From positions 62,001 to 126,000 of the forward strand of contig JALHNB010000013.1 in assembly GCA_022843745.1 (NCBI GenBank): a DNA stretch of 64,000 nucleotides, read 5' to 3'. Under the pieces are notes generated by a model. The model ran no database searches and was not told the origin of the DNA. It was given only the letters and a program-made list of their open reading frames with translations. The position numbers and the translations under genes were made by a program. Every line of letters begins with the position of its first letter. The first letter of the stretch is position 1. Of this stretch, positions 17,686 to 27,292 are shown one piece after another. The DNA is from Anaerolineae bacterium. GTDB lineage: Bacteria; Chloroflexota; Anaerolineae; Aggregatilineales; Phototrophicaceae.

Positions 17686-18219
17686 TTACGAAGATTTGAT
17701 GCTGACAGCGCTGTAAATAGCTCCCAAAAATCGGCTGGGGCGATTCGCGATCTGGCGCGTTTGGGTAAAGCCATTTTTCCGCGCCAGCGCTTCCCAGGTT
17801 GGATATGAAAGGGGATAGGGTACCCAGGTATTGCCGGAATCTGTGCCATATTCGACCAGTATCAACCGTCCTCCAGGCCGTAAATAGCCGAGAACCATCT
17901 GTAAAACCGGGTCTTTCTGGCGCAAGAAATGCAGCGAATTTGCCATCACGATGCCATTTAGCGGCGGCAGTTTTAGCGGAGCGGTGAAATCGGCATTGAT
18001 ATAGTGAACGGTCACAGCCGGGAAACGAGCTTTCATCGCGCGTTCCTGCTCTTTGAGCGCACCTCGATCTTTATCGACAGAATAAATTTCGGCCTCTGCG
18101 CCAATAATTTCAGCGAGTGCCAGCGTGAACGCACCTCCGCCAGACCCCAAATCCGCCCAGATGCCGCCTGTTTCGGCAATACCGCCTCGCAGCAAATTAA
18201 CGTGATCTTTGTGATCCAT
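17686..18219 (-). CDS. Class I SAM-dependent methyltransferase
   Basis: 177 aa, short for the family. Motif I is WADLGSGGGAFTLAL (21-35); an acidic residue follows in SVDKD (strand 2); motif post-I region has YINADF; GIVMANSLHFL is motif II/III-like, and LRPGGRLILVEYG is the usual strand 5-6 hairpin. It is the ubiquinone/menaquinone-like or small-molecule methyltransferase type; substrate unknown. It begins 8 nt after the last permease gene of the polyamine importer on the same strand, with GAGG 4-5 nt before the ATG, so it may be the last gene of that operon. Its 3' end is duplicated as a broken fragment at 16644-16718. Confidence 0.88.
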   Translation of the reverse strand: MDHKDHVNLLRGGIAETGGIWADLGSGGGAFTLALAEIIGAEAEIYSVDKDRGALKEQERAMKARFPAVTVHYINADFTAPLKLPPLNGIVMANSLHFLRQKDPVLQMVLGYLRPGGRLILVEYGTDSGNTWVPYPLSYPTWEALARKNGFTQTRQIANRPSRFLGAIYSAVSIKSS

Positions 18220-18226
18220 CTGGCCT

Positions 18227-19018
18227 CTATTCGACGGTATCGCGTGTAAAGCGATAGGCGATCAGAATTGGAATGAACGTGGCGGCAATGACGAAGAGGG
18301 CAGCGACATTTGTCACAGGGCGGTCACGAGGCCTCGAAAGCTGGCTGAAAATCCAGATCGGTAGCGTTTGCTGCTGTCCGGCGGTGAACGTTGTCACGAT
18401 AATTTCGTCAAATGAGAGCGCGAAAGCCAGCATCCCGCCTGCGAGAAGGGCTGTCGCGATATTCGGCAGAATAATGTAGCGAAACGTCTGAAACGTCGAA
18501 GCACCCAAGTCCATCGACGCTTCGATTTGCGATTGCGATGTGCGCCGCAGTCGAGCAATGACGTTGTTGTAGACGGTGACGACGCAAAATGTCGCGTGAC
18601 CGATGACAATTGTCCAATAGCCGAAGGTTAGCCCACTCAATCCAATGGCAGAACGCAGCGCGATTCCGGTGACGATACCCGGCAGCGCGATGGGCAGAAT
18701 CACCATCAGCGAAAACGCCTCGCGCCCAAAAAATTTACTGCGATAAATTGCTGCTGCGGTAATCGTGCCAAGAATAAGCGCGATCAATGTCGCGACAACC
18801 GCAATGCGCAGTGATAGACCGAGCGCTTCCCAAAAATCCTGACGATCCAGAATTTCGCCAAACCATTGAGTCGTCAAACCGGGCGGCGGAAAAGTAAACG
18901 AGGCTTCTTCCGTCGTGAAGGCGTACAAAACGACGATTAACAGTGGAAAGTGCAGGAATAACAGCACCATCCCTGTAGCGATTTTTAAGCCGAGTGGTGC
19001 GGTAGTCTCAGAGCGCAT
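18227..19018 (-). CDS. potC: Spermidine/putrescine ABC transporter permease, PotC type
   Basis: 263 aa from the ATG at 19018 (a TTG at 19021 is the alternative). Six membrane helices of the binding-protein-dependent permease fold, beginning [20 protein letters not shown]. The PotC pattern is clear: TTQWFGEIL in the first loop, [17 protein letters not shown], and the ATPase-contact loop [20 protein letters not shown]. It overlaps the stop of the PotB-type gene by 11 nt. It would form the inner-membrane channel with PotB. The polyamine assignment rests on family resemblance plus the aldehyde dehydrogenase in the operon. Confidence 0.9.
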   Translation of the reverse strand: MRSETTAPLGLKIATGMVLLFLHFPLLIVVLYAFTTEEASFTFPPPGLTTQWFGEILDRQDFWEALGLSLRIAVVATLIALILGTITAAAIYRSKFFGREAFSLMVILPIALPGIVTGIALRSAIGLSGLTFGYWTIVIGHATFCVVTVYNNVIARLRRTSQSQIEASMDLGASTFQTFRYIILPNIATALLAGGMLAFALSFDEIIVTTFTAGQQQTLPIWIFSQLSRPRDRPVTNVAALFVIAATFIPILIAYRFTRDTVE

Positions 19019-19958
19019 CAAAAGCCCCCAGCCTCTTGGCGATTGACAGATAGATGCCCATAATCACAATCGGAACGACGGTGAAAGCTGCCGCCAGTGG
19101 AATGTTCCCCGCCGTGCCTTGCTGTGCGAATACCGCCTGCCCGATAAAAAAGCTGGAATTACCGATCACGCCAGGAATGATATAGTCGCCCAATGTCAGC
19201 GAGAACGTGAAAATCGACCCCGCCACCACACCCGGAAAGGCCAGCGGAAAAATCACTTTGCGAAACGTGTAACCGGGTTTCGCCCCCAGATCGCTGCTGG
19301 CATCGATCAGAGATTTTGGGACGCGCTCTAATGCCGTATTGATGGGCAAAATCATGTAGGGAAGCCAGATGTAGACGAACACCATAAACATGCCCAACAG
19401 CGAAAATGAAAGCGATGATCCGCCGATCACAGGCAGGCCGAGTATGCCTTCAAGCAGCCCATTAAGTCCCAAAAGTTTAAAAAACCAGGTGATAATGCCT
19501 TCCTGCGCCAGGATAATTTTCCATGTATAAACACGCACCAGATAGCTTGACCATAAAGGTAGCAAAACCGCGAGATAGAGCAGCCCTTTGATGCGATACG
19601 AGGCATAACGCGCCATATAGTAGGCGATGGGAAACGCCAGTACCGCGCAGGTGACGGTCACGAATGCCGCCATGACAACGGTTCGCACGACAATATCCAT
19701 ATTGGCTTGCGTGAACAGGCTTTGGTAGGTCGTAAGTGAGAATTCTCGAATGACAACGCCGCTGAAGCCGTCGAGATAAAAGAAGCTCTGGATGAGCAGC
19801 GACGAGAGTGAACCGATATAGACCACGCCCAGCCATAAGAGGGGGAGCGCCAGCATCACCAGCAGGGACAGGTTAGGCCGTTTGAAAAAAAATGTCGAGA
19901 TACGTCGCAAGGTTGACGGGGGTTGTTGACGGGATGCCGGGGCAGGAATCGATGTCAT
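19008..19958 (-). CDS. potB: Spermidine/putrescine ABC transporter permease, PotB type
   Basis: 316 aa from the ATG at 19958, which has GGAG 10 nt upstream and lies 5 nt after the stop codon of the ATPase gene; the frame itself continues upstream to 20006 inside that gene, which I consider less likely. A cytoplasmic, proline-rich N-terminus is followed by helix 1 ([20 protein letters not shown]) and the usual PotB features: [23 protein letters not shown], and the EAA-type loop [20 protein letters not shown]. It pairs with the PotC-type permease in the membrane. Confidence 0.9.
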   Translation of the reverse strand: MTSIPAPASRQQPPSTLRRISTFFFKRPNLSLLVMLALPLLWLGVVYIGSLSSLLIQSFFYLDGFSGVVIREFSLTTYQSLFTQANMDIVVRTVVMAAFVTVTCAVLAFPIAYYMARYASYRIKGLLYLAVLLPLWSSYLVRVYTWKIILAQEGIITWFFKLLGLNGLLEGILGLPVIGGSSLSFSLLGMFMVFVYIWLPYMILPINTALERVPKSLIDASSDLGAKPGYTFRKVIFPLAFPGVVAGSIFTFSLTLGDYIIPGVIGNSSFFIGQAVFAQQGTAGNIPLAAAFTVVPIVIMGIYLSIAKRLGAFDAL

Positions 19959-19963
19959 TTCTG

Positions 19964-21001
19964 TTATGCTCCGGCGCTGATTGGGCGATTGCTGCTCGTG
20001 TGCCATACCAGTTTGACACGGCTGCCCCGTGCGTTTACCGCGCTCGTTTCCAGATTTTGTTCCACGACAGTCAAATCCGCGCCGCCCTCAAGCTCAACCA
20101 GATAGCGCGTGTGCATCCCCAGGTAAATCACATCGCGAATTTTACCCTCGGCGGAACACATGCCGTCTGCAAGAGGCGCACCCACATCGACGATACGAAT
20201 TTTTTCGGGGCGAATGGCGAATGTGCCCGGTGAACCAGTCAGGATTTCCGCGATTTTGCCGCTTAAAATATTTGAAGTGCCGACGAATCCTGCGACAAAG
20301 CGCGTTGTGGGGCGTTCGTAAATTTCCGAGGGGGTGCCGATTTGCTCGATTTTGCCCAGGTTAAACACCGCGATTCGGTCACTCATCGTCAGCGCTTCTT
20401 CCTGGTCGTGTGTGACGAACACAAACGTGATGCCGATTCGCTGTTGAATCGACTTGAGTTCGATCTGCATTTCCTGGCGCAGTTTCAAATCCAGCGCCCC
20501 TAACGGTTCGTCAAGCAGCAGCACACGCGGGTGATTAATCAATGCGCGGGCGAGGGCGACACGTTGGCGTTGACCACCGGAAAGCTGCGAAGGTTTACGA
20601 TTCGCCATTCCCGGCAGGCGCACCAAGTCGAGCATATCCTGGACTCGCGTTTCGCGCTCGGCTTTTGGCACATTTTTGACCATCAACCCGTAGCCGATGT
20701 TCTGTCCAACATTCATATGTGGGAACAGCGCGTAATCCTGAAAAACCGTATTCACGTCGCGGTCATAAGGTGGCACGCCGCTGACTTCGACCCCATGAAG
20801 CTGGATGCTGCCCGATGTTGGCTGCTCAAAGCCAGCGATCAGGCGCAGACAGGTCGTCTTGCCTGAACCAGACGGCCCCAGCAGTGAGAAAAATTCGCCA
20901 TCAAAAAGCTCAAGATTGACATGGTCAACGGCTTTCACATCGCCAAAAAATCGGCATACCTCACTGAGTTTCACGGCGACAGTTCGCGTGGTGCTAGTCA
21001 T
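19964..21001 (-). CDS. potA: Spermidine/putrescine ABC transporter ATP-binding protein, PotA type
   Basis: 345 aa, the normal length of PotA/CysA-type ATPases. Walker A GPSGSGKTT (41-49), signature LSGGQRQRVALARAL (about 139-153), Walker B RVLLLDEPLGALD, and the switch histidine in VFVTHDQEE are intact. The C-terminal TOBE-type region (about 240-330) has IRPEKIRIV and VIYLGMHTRYLVEL, typical of PotA. Its ATG overlaps the stop of the aldehyde dehydrogenase gene (ATGA). It energises the PotB/PotC channel. Confidence 0.95.
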   Translation of the reverse strand: MTSTTRTVAVKLSEVCRFFGDVKAVDHVNLELFDGEFFSLLGPSGSGKTTCLRLIAGFEQPTSGSIQLHGVEVSGVPPYDRDVNTVFQDYALFPHMNVGQNIGYGLMVKNVPKAERETRVQDMLDLVRLPGMANRKPSQLSGGQRQRVALARALINHPRVLLLDEPLGALDLKLRQEMQIELKSIQQRIGITFVFVTHDQEEALTMSDRIAVFNLGKIEQIGTPSEIYERPTTRFVAGFVGTSNILSGKIAEILTGSPGTFAIRPEKIRIVDVGAPLADGMCSAEGKIRDVIYLGMHTRYLVELEGGADLTVVEQNLETSAVNARGSRVKLVWHTSSNRPISAGA

Positions 21002-22440
21002 GTATTTTTCACCATCACGTGCTTGGTGATTTTGTATTCGGCGACTGCTTCGGCGGAGAGGTCTTTGCCAAAGCCGGACTGCTTGAATCCGCCGTGCGGT
21101 GTCTCAGATGCCAGCGGGATGTGGTCGTTAATCCAGACCGTGCCAAATTCCAGCGCTGCGGATAAACGCATGGCGCGGCCAATATCTTTCGTCCACAGCG
21201 AGGCCGCCAGCCCATACAGCACATCATTGCCATAACGCAGCGCTTCTTCTTCGGCTTTAAAGGTGTTGATCGTCAACACTGGGCCGAAAACTTCGCTCTG
21301 TATGATCTCGGCTTTCTGGTCAGCATCAGTAATCACGGTTGGCTCAAAATAATAACCATTCGCGTAGTCAGAAGGAATGTTGCCTCCGGTGAGGATCGTT
21401 GCCCCGCGGGAACGTGCGCGATCAACAAAGCCCTTGACGCGCTCCCGTTGCGTATTCGAAATCAACGGCCCCATCTGCACGCCATCTTCAAATGGCAGGC
21501 CGATTTTGACCGCACGCATCGCTTCGACAATCGCCTCAATAGCCCTATTCGCCTGACTCTGCTCGACGTAAACGCGGGTTGCCGCCGTGCAGTCCTGCCC
21601 GGTATTAAAGGTGGATGCTAAAGTTGCCGCCGCCGCCGCCGCATCAATATCCGCATCGTCAAAAACGATCACAGGCGCTTTGCCGCCAAGTTCGAGGTGA
21701 ACGCGCTTGAGCGTATCCGCTGCCGTTTTCATAATTTTCTTGCCCGTGCCTGTCGATCCCGTCAGGCTGACCATGCGCACCAGCGGATGCTCAACCAGTG
21801 CTTGCCCGGTTTCGTTGCCGCCGGAAATGACATTGACAACGCCGTCAGGAATCCCGGCTTCTTTGATGAGTTCACCAAGCATGAGTGTGGTGATCGGGGT
21901 GGTCGGCGCGGGCTTTAAAACCACCGTGCAGCCAGCCGCCAGGGCAGGGCCGAGTTTCCAGATTCCCATCATCAGCGGATAATTCCAGGGCGCGATCTGA
22001 CCAACAACGCCGACAGGCTCGCGACGATAAATCGAAGTAAAGCCTTTAGCATATTCACCCGATGAATTGCCATGCGTATCCCGCGCGGCAGCCGCGAAAA
22101 AGCGAATATTATCAATCGCGAAGGGCAAATCTGCTCCCAGGCTGACCATTGAGTAGGGCTTGCCTGTATTTTCGGACTCGGCCTGCGCAAAGTCCTCCAT
22201 TCGCGCTTGTAGCAAATCGGCCAGCCGCCAGAGTGCCAGTGAACGCTCTCCTGGTGTCAGTTTTGACCAACGTCCATCGTAAAATGCCGTGTGTGCGGCC
22301 TGGACTGCGCGGTCAACATCGGCGCGGCTGGCATCAATGGCTTCGGCTATTTTCTCGCCTGTCGCCGGATTCTCGATGATGGTGATTCCGCCGCCCTGTG
22401 TATCTTCCCACTGACCGTTGATCCATAATTTGTAATTCAT
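20998..22440 (-). CDS. Aldehyde dehydrogenase, gamma-aminobutyraldehyde/betaine-aldehyde type
   Basis: 480 aa from the ATG at 22440 (AGGGAA 5 nt upstream; TTG at 22479 is the frame's end). NAD(P)-dependent ALDH: IAPWNYPLMMGIWKLGPALA, GSTGTGKKIM (cofactor binding), ELGGKAP with the general base E250, and GQDCTA with the catalytic C284. The run GQDCTAATRVYVE resembles PatD-type 4-aminobutyraldehyde dehydrogenases. Placed between the binding-protein and ATPase genes of a polyamine importer, it probably oxidises the aldehyde formed from imported putrescine, giving GABA. No aminotransferase or oxidase for the first step lies in the operon. Betaine aldehyde dehydrogenase activity is the main alternative. 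Confidence 0.92.
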   Translation of the reverse strand: MNYKLWINGQWEDTQGGGITIIENPATGEKIAEAIDASRADVDRAVQAAHTAFYDGRWSKLTPGERSLALWRLADLLQARMEDFAQAESENTGKPYSMVSLGADLPFAIDNIRFFAAAARDTHGNSSGEYAKGFTSIYRREPVGVVGQIAPWNYPLMMGIWKLGPALAAGCTVVLKPAPTTPITTLMLGELIKEAGIPDGVVNVISGGNETGQALVEHPLVRMVSLTGSTGTGKKIMKTAADTLKRVHLELGGKAPVIVFDDADIDAAAAAATLASTFNTGQDCTAATRVYVEQSQANRAIEAIVEAMRAVKIGLPFEDGVQMGPLISNTQRERVKGFVDRARSRGATILTGGNIPSDYANGYYFEPTVITDADQKAEIIQSEVFGPVLTINTFKAEEEALRYGNDVLYGLAASLWTKDIGRAMRLSAALEFGTVWINDHIPLASETPHGGFKQSGFGKDLSAEAVAEYKITKHVMVKNT

Positions 22441-22585
22441 ACCTGTTCCCTCAGAAAATGGTCTTTGCTGTGATGACAACCCGCCGGGTTGCTCCTACAA
22501 TACAAAATTATTTGACAATTTATGCGAAAGTGGGCAGGTCTCAGACCTGCCCCTACAAAATTATCAAGGCGTTTGGTTGTGTTCT
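22441..22585. repeat. Two short palindromic repeats between binding-protein and dehydrogenase genes
   Basis: AACCC-GCC-GGGTT at 22478-22490 followed by GCTCCTACA, and a 10-bp stem GGGCAGGTCT / AGACCTGCCC at 22532-22552 followed by CCTACA. Both end in the CCTACA-type flank shared by other palindromes in this window. Position directly after the binding-protein gene suits a transcript-stabilising or attenuating structure. Confidence 0.6.
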
Positions 22586-23752
22586 TTACCGTCCGCCGAT
22601 TACCGCAATATAACTCGTGAGCCACTCGTAATAGGGGACACAGACATCACCGCGATCATCACCGCAGTTGGCAACAGGCGTGCGCCAGAAACTGATTTTC
22701 TCGAAATTATCGAGGCCGTTGGTTGAGCAGCCACCTTCACCGAGGAGTTCGTTGCCTTCACAGGCAGCTAGGACAGATGGCACCGAGCCGAACCACGCCG
22801 CCAGATCACCCTGGAGTTTGGTGTTTAACGAGTGTTCCAGCCACATATATGCACAGTTGGGATGCTGGGAATTCACGTGCATCATAGTTGTATCCGCCCA
22901 GCCAGTCGCGCCTTCAACCGGGATCGTGCTGCCAATCGGATGTGATTCGGCTTGCAGCAGATTGACCTGGAAAGGCCATGAACCAGACGCGACGATACCA
23001 TCATTTACGAAGTCGTCAATCTGAATAAAGGCATCGTGCCAGTAACGGGCGACCAGTGTACGCTGTTGGCGCAGCAGGTCGAGCGCGGCATTAAACTGAT
23101 CGCGATCCAACGCATAGGGATCGGTAATGCCCAGATCAGGATTGTGATATTTAAGGTAGAGTGCTGCATCAGCAATGTGGATTGGGCCATCGTAAGCCTG
23201 AACACGCCCTGCGTTCGATGCGCCATCTGAGAGTGTTTGTTCCTCGAAAACGACGCTCCAGCTTTCCGGTGCTTCCGGGAAAACGTCGGTGTTATACATC
23301 AACACGTTCGAACCCCATTGATAGGGTACGCCATAATGAACACCGTCAACCGTGTGCCAGGGTGCATTTTGCAGGCGCTCGTCAACCGTACTCCAGCTTG
23401 GGATCAGATCAATGTTGATCGGCTGAACGCGGCCACCCGCGATCAACCGCAGGCTTGCATCGCCGGAAGCGGTCACGAGGTCGAAACTGCCTTCATTCAT
23501 AAGCGCGACCATTTCGTCGGAAGTTGCCGCAACTTTATTGGTGACTGCGCAGCCAGTAGCGGCTTCAAAATCCGTCACCCAGTCAAAATTCTCGTCCGTT
23601 TCACCGCGTTCGATATAGCCAGCCCATGAGACGATGGAGACTTCGCCTTCCCCTTCACCGACGGCTGTCATCATGCCTTCCTGTGCTGCTGTGATGGAAA
23701 CCGCACCTAAAAGCAAACACAACATAAAAAATACTGAAAGTTTTTTCGTCAT
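22586..23752 (-). CDS. potD: Spermidine/putrescine ABC transporter substrate-binding protein, PotD type
   Basis: 388 aa from the ATG at 23752 (AGGA 7 nt upstream); the open frame extends to 23878 but that part has no protein character. Signal peptide MTKKLSVFFMLCLLLGAVSI then TAAQEG. The mature domain begins VSIVSWAGYIERG, with DFEAATGCAVTNKV and SGDASLRLIAGG, the PotD/PotF-type pattern in which the first strand and a Trp/Tyr pair shape the amine pocket. First gene of the operon binding protein - dehydrogenase - ATPase - two permeases - methyltransferase. A repeat hairpin follows it, which would allow it to be made in excess over the permeases. Confidence 0.9.
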   Translation of the reverse strand: MTKKLSVFFMLCLLLGAVSITAAQEGMMTAVGEGEGEVSIVSWAGYIERGETDENFDWVTDFEAATGCAVTNKVAATSDEMVALMNEGSFDLVTASGDASLRLIAGGRVQPINIDLIPSWSTVDERLQNAPWHTVDGVHYGVPYQWGSNVLMYNTDVFPEAPESWSVVFEEQTLSDGASNAGRVQAYDGPIHIADAALYLKYHNPDLGITDPYALDRDQFNAALDLLRQQRTLVARYWHDAFIQIDDFVNDGIVASGSWPFQVNLLQAESHPIGSTIPVEGATGWADTTMMHVNSQHPNCAYMWLEHSLNTKLQGDLAAWFGSVPSVLAACEGNELLGEGGCSTNGLDNFEKISFWRTPVANCGDDRGDVCVPYYEWLTSYIAVIGGR

Positions 23753-23810
23753 TTGTCGATCCTTTTTTTGAGTGAGCCATTTGATTGGAAACGGCACAAT
23801 TGGAACAAAT

Positions 23811-23816
23811 ATTATA
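23811..23816 (-). promoter_or_regulatory. Candidate -10 box of the polyamine importer operon
   Basis: A perfect TATAAT on the minus strand about 60 nt before the ATG at 23752, inside the 169-bp divergent region shared with the branching enzyme gene. No good -35 hexamer was found at 16-18 nt, so this is only a candidate. Confidence 0.3.
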
Positions 23817-23921
23817 ACCTTCTGTAATGCAAAAATGCACATTTTCGACGCGGCTTTTTTTGCATATTTGATAAGCAACGAGCAAAATACGACTCAACTT
23901 AAAAAGAATAGGTGTTTTATC

Positions 23922-26150
23922 ATGGCTCCAGATATTCATTCCGATGCAATCGCAGCCATTTTGTACGGCGCTCACGGTGCGCCTTTTGAGGTGCTTGGCC
24001 CTCATCCAGCCGAGGATGGAACAATCTCCATTCGCGCCTTTCGTCCAACGGCCCAGGCGATGTGGGTCGTTGACCAGACCACAGGCGAACGCACCGCGAT
24101 GAATCGACTGCATGATGAGGGATTTTTTGAGGTGACGATTCCGGGCGAATGGCCGGGTCTGCAATATCGCTACGAAATGACCACGCGTGATGGTCAGCAG
24201 GAGATATTCGCTGATCCCTATGCTTTTCCACCGCTGCTCACGGATTACGACTTGTATTTGTTTGGCGAGGGGCGTTTTCTCAACAGCTATGAAAAATTTG
24301 GCGCACACCTGCGAGAAACGGATGGTGTCAAAGGAGTTAACTTCGTCGTATGGGCACCCAATGCGCACCGAGTCAGCATCATCGGCAATTTCAACGCATG
24401 GGATGCGCGGCTTCATCCGATGCGTCGCCATGACCCGATTGGCGTATGGGAGTTATTTATCCCCGGTTTGGGCGAGGGCGAGGTTTATCGTTATGATGTC
24501 GTCTCGCGTTTTGATGCCTATCACGCTGAAAAAACCGACCCCTACGGATTTTTCGCCGAGCTTCGCCCTGCCAATGCGTCTATTGTCGTCAATATTGAAG
24601 GCTATGATTGGGGTGACGACGACTGGATGACCAAACGTGCTGAAACCAAACCTCTGAATCAGCCAATGTTGATTTATGAAGTTCATTTGGGATCATGGCG
24701 ATTTAATGAGCAAGGTAAATGGCTGACCTACCGCGAGTTGGCCGATGTTTTGGTCGCATACGTCAAAAATATGAATTACACCCATGTCGAATTGATGCCT
24801 GTGAGCGAACATCCGCTGGATGCCTCGTGGGGCTATCAGGTCACAGGTTATTATGCGCCGACCAGTCGTTTTGGCCCGCCCGCCGATTTTATGTTTCTGG
24901 TGGACACTTTCCATCAAAACGGTATTGGTGTGCTTCTGGATTGGGTGCCAGCGCACTTCCCGAAAGACGGTCATGGCCTGAGCTACTTCGACGGTACGCA
25001 TCTCTATGAACATGCCGACCCCCGCAAAGGTGAACAACCTGATTGGGGAACTTATATTTTCAATTATGGCCTCAACGAGGTCCGAAATTTCCTGTTGTCC
25101 AACGCGCTGTTCTGGCTGAAGGAGTATCACCTGGATGGCCTGCGCGTGGATGCTGTATCGTCCATGCTGCTGCTTGATTTTTCCCGCAAGGCCGGACAAT
25201 GGGTTGCCAACAAGTACGGTAGCAACGAAAATCTGGAAGCCATCGCCTTTTTGAAAGAGATGAACACGCTCATTCACGGCGAATGTCCCGGCGCGGTGAC
25301 GATTGCCGAAGAATCGACTTCCTGGCCGATGGTGTCGCGCCCGACCTATATCGGCGGCCTGGGATTCACTTTTAAATGGGACATGGGCTGGATGCACGAC
25401 ACACTCGATTATATGAAGCTCGACCCCGTAATGCGTCGCTTCCATCATAACAAAATGACATTTTCGATGATGTATGCCTTCAACGAAAATTTCGTGCTGG
25501 CGCTTTCGCATGACGAAGTGGTGCATCTGAAGGGTTCGCTAATGACCAGGATGTCCGGCGATTGGTGGAAAAAATTTGCTTCGCTCCGCCTCTTGTTTGG
25601 TTATCAATATACGCATCCCGGTAAGAAGCTGAATTTCATGGGGCAGGAATTTGGTCAATGGCAGGAATGGAGCGAGGAGCGCAGCCTGGATTGGTATCTG
25701 CTTGATTTGCCGACACATTCCAGTGTTCAAGCCTGGACACGCGATCTGAATACTTTTTATCGCGCACAACCCGCATTATATGAGCGCGATTTTGACTGGA
25801 AGGGTTTTCAATGGATTGATGCCAACGATGCTGATCAGAGTGTGTTCACCTACCTTCGATTCGCCGAAGACCCTTCCGATTTTCTGGTAATTGCCTGTAA
25901 CTTTACGCCTGTTGTCCGCTACGACTACACCGTCGGCGTGCCGGAAGCAGGCCGTTATCTTGAGGTGATGAACAGTGACTCCTCGCTTTATGGTGGCAGT
26001 AATGTCGGTAATGCGGGTAGTGTCCAATCAGAAGCGATACCTTCACATCAATACCAACACCGCTTGCGGCTGACGTTGCCGCCCTTGGCGATTGTTATTT
26101 TAAAATTAGAAACGCCCGTGAAAGTGCAGATTGATGAAAAACCGGAGTAA
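23922..26150 (+). CDS. glgB: 1,4-alpha-glucan branching enzyme
   Basis: 742 aa, typical for GlgB, from the ATG at 23922 with AGGTG 7 nt upstream; the frame's extra 50 codons upstream are not protein-like. An N-terminal carbohydrate-binding module ([23 protein letters not shown]), a second one ([20 protein letters not shown]), then the GH13 barrel: [39 protein letters not shown] with nucleophile D410, [11 protein letters not shown] with acid/base E463, and [10 protein letters not shown] with D531. It makes alpha-1,6 branches in glycogen. No glgA, glgC or glgP is nearby, so the gene stands apart from a glycogen operon here. Confidence 0.96.
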   Translation: MAPDIHSDAIAAILYGAHGAPFEVLGPHPAEDGTISIRAFRPTAQAMWVVDQTTGERTAMNRLHDEGFFEVTIPGEWPGLQYRYEMTTRDGQQEIFADPYAFPPLLTDYDLYLFGEGRFLNSYEKFGAHLRETDGVKGVNFVVWAPNAHRVSIIGNFNAWDARLHPMRRHDPIGVWELFIPGLGEGEVYRYDVVSRFDAYHAEKTDPYGFFAELRPANASIVVNIEGYDWGDDDWMTKRAETKPLNQPMLIYEVHLGSWRFNEQGKWLTYRELADVLVAYVKNMNYTHVELMPVSEHPLDASWGYQVTGYYAPTSRFGPPADFMFLVDTFHQNGIGVLLDWVPAHFPKDGHGLSYFDGTHLYEHADPRKGEQPDWGTYIFNYGLNEVRNFLLSNALFWLKEYHLDGLRVDAVSSMLLLDFSRKAGQWVANKYGSNENLEAIAFLKEMNTLIHGECPGAVTIAEESTSWPMVSRPTYIGGLGFTFKWDMGWMHDTLDYMKLDPVMRRFHHNKMTFSMMYAFNENFVLALSHDEVVHLKGSLMTRMSGDWWKKFASLRLLFGYQYTHPGKKLNFMGQEFGQWQEWSEERSLDWYLLDLPTHSSVQAWTRDLNTFYRAQPALYERDFDWKGFQWIDANDADQSVFTYLRFAEDPSDFLVIACNFTPVVRYDYTVGVPEAGRYLEVMNSDSSLYGGSNVGNAGSVQSEAIPSHQYQHRLRLTLPPLAIVILKLETPVKVQIDEKPE

Positions 26151-26200
26151 AATAGGCTATATTGACGTGAAATAACAACGAGTATAAAGAGTATAAAACG

Positions 26201-26503
26201 ATGGCGACAAACCCAGCACCCGAAACAGACGATGTTTTCGAAATGGAAGAGCCGCGTCCGATTGGGCTGGACACCAGTTACGGCTTCTGGCTGACCACCG
26301 AGGAAGAGTGGGTCGTGCAGTGTACAGAAGAAATGAGTTGTGTCACAGCCATTCTTGAAGTGGAAGAGGGGCGTTTCCTGGTCGAAATTGGCGATGACCA
26401 TGACCCCGACGAGGCCTGGCACTGGATTCGCACCCTGCTTGAGGAAGAACGCCGCCCGGATAATCCCGACATCTGGGAAGAAGCGATGCGTTGGATTCTG
26501 TAG
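26201..26503 (+). CDS. Small acidic protein of unknown function
   Basis: 100 aa, rich in Glu, Asp and Trp (EEEWVVQCTEEMSCVTAILE, then DDHDPDEAWHWIRTLLEEE). I do not recognise a family. The composition and reading frame look like a real, compact cytosolic protein with strands followed by a helix, and it lies 50 nt after glgB on the same strand, ending 4 nt before the convergent regulator gene. The ribosome site is poor (TATAAAACG before the ATG). It may be co-transcribed with glgB. Confidence 0.65.
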   Translation: MATNPAPETDDVFEMEEPRPIGLDTSYGFWLTTEEEWVVQCTEEMSCVTAILEVEEGRFLVEIGDDHDPDEAWHWIRTLLEEERRPDNPDIWEEAMRWIL

Positions 26504-26507
26504 GGTT

Positions 26508-27209
26508 CTAACTGACCAGCCGATAGCCAATGCCAGGGACGGTCAAAATTAACGTCGGTTGGCTGGGGTCAATCTCGACCTTTTCGCGCAGTCGCCGGAT
26601 ATGGACATTCACCGTGCGCTCGCTTTCGACTTCAGCATCGTAACCCCAGACCGCCTCTAAAAGCTGTTCGCGGGTAAGCGCTTGTCCGGCATGACGTGCC
26701 AGATGGATGAGCAGGCGAAATTCTGTTGGCGTTAAATTCAAGACCTGATCGCCACGTGCGACCTGCCCACGACTTCGGTCAATGACTAGTTCACCCGCAT
26801 ACAGCAGATCAGCGCCTGTGTTCGAAAATTCGCCATAGGCTCGACGAAGCTGCGCCCGCACCCGCGAAAGCAGTTCGCGCAGGCCATAGGGCTTGGTGAC
26901 ATAATCATCCGCGCCCATTTCCAACCCCAGCACCTTATCCATTTCGTCTTTTTGCACGGTCAGCATAATGATGGGTTGACGCACGCCGCCTTGCCGCATC
27001 TGGCGACAAAAATCGAAGCCAGAGCCATCTGGCAGGCGCACATCGAGGATAATCAGGTGCGGCGCATGGTCACGGGCAAAAACAACACCCTGTACACCTG
27101 AATTTTTCCAGGTGACGAGATAACCATCGCGTTCCAATCCGTCTTGCAGGCTGCGGGCGACAGCGAGATCATCTTCAATGAGCAGAATATGGGTTGTTGA
27201 ATTCATCAT
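26508..27209 (-). CDS. OmpR/PhoB-type response regulator (orphan)
   Basis: 233 aa from the ATG at 27209 (27206 is equally possible); the frame's longer N-terminus to 27344 is not protein-like and overlaps the divergent gene. Receiver domain: ILLIEDDLAVARSL with the acidic pair, phospho-acceptor D at about residue 55 in IILDVRLPDGSG, T in IIMLTVQ and K in YVTKPYGLREL. DNA-binding winged helix at about 140-233: LTPTEFRLLIHLARHAGQAL, ESERTVNVHIRRLREKVE, GIGYRLVS. No histidine kinase gene is adjacent. It is divergent from the gamma-glutamyltransferase gene with only 83 bp between, so it may control that promoter. Confidence 0.93.
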   Translation of the reverse strand: MMNSTTHILLIEDDLAVARSLQDGLERDGYLVTWKNSGVQGVVFARDHAPHLIILDVRLPDGSGFDFCRQMRQGGVRQPIIMLTVQKDEMDKVLGLEMGADDYVTKPYGLRELLSRVRAQLRRAYGEFSNTGADLLYAGELVIDRSRGQVARGDQVLNLTPTEFRLLIHLARHAGQALTREQLLEAVWGYDAEVESERTVNVHIRRLREKVEIDPSQPTLILTVPGIGYRLVS

Positions 27210-27256
27210 TTTTTCTCGAAACGGCATTACAAAAAGTATAGCGTGTTTTTTGCTGT

Positions 27257-27262
27257 TATAAT
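27257..27262 (+). promoter_or_regulatory. Candidate -10 box for the gamma-glutamyltransferase gene
   Basis: TATAAT lies 31 nt before the ATG at 27293, in the short divergent region between regulator and enzyme genes. The -35 position is not consensus-like, which would fit an activator-dependent promoter. GGAGA precedes the ATG by 8 nt. Confidence 0.35.
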
Positions 27263-27292
27263 CTTGATACGCTTCCATCGGAGAACATTCAC

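Noticed and set aside
23772-23921. N-terminal extension of the branching enzyme frame
   Set aside because: The ATG at 23922 has a good ribosome site and the protein starts there in the family pattern; the upstream part covers the divergent promoter region.
24693-25526. 277-codon minus-strand frame opposite the branching enzyme gene
   Set aside because: It lies wholly within glgB, whose active-site motifs are intact; no family resemblance.
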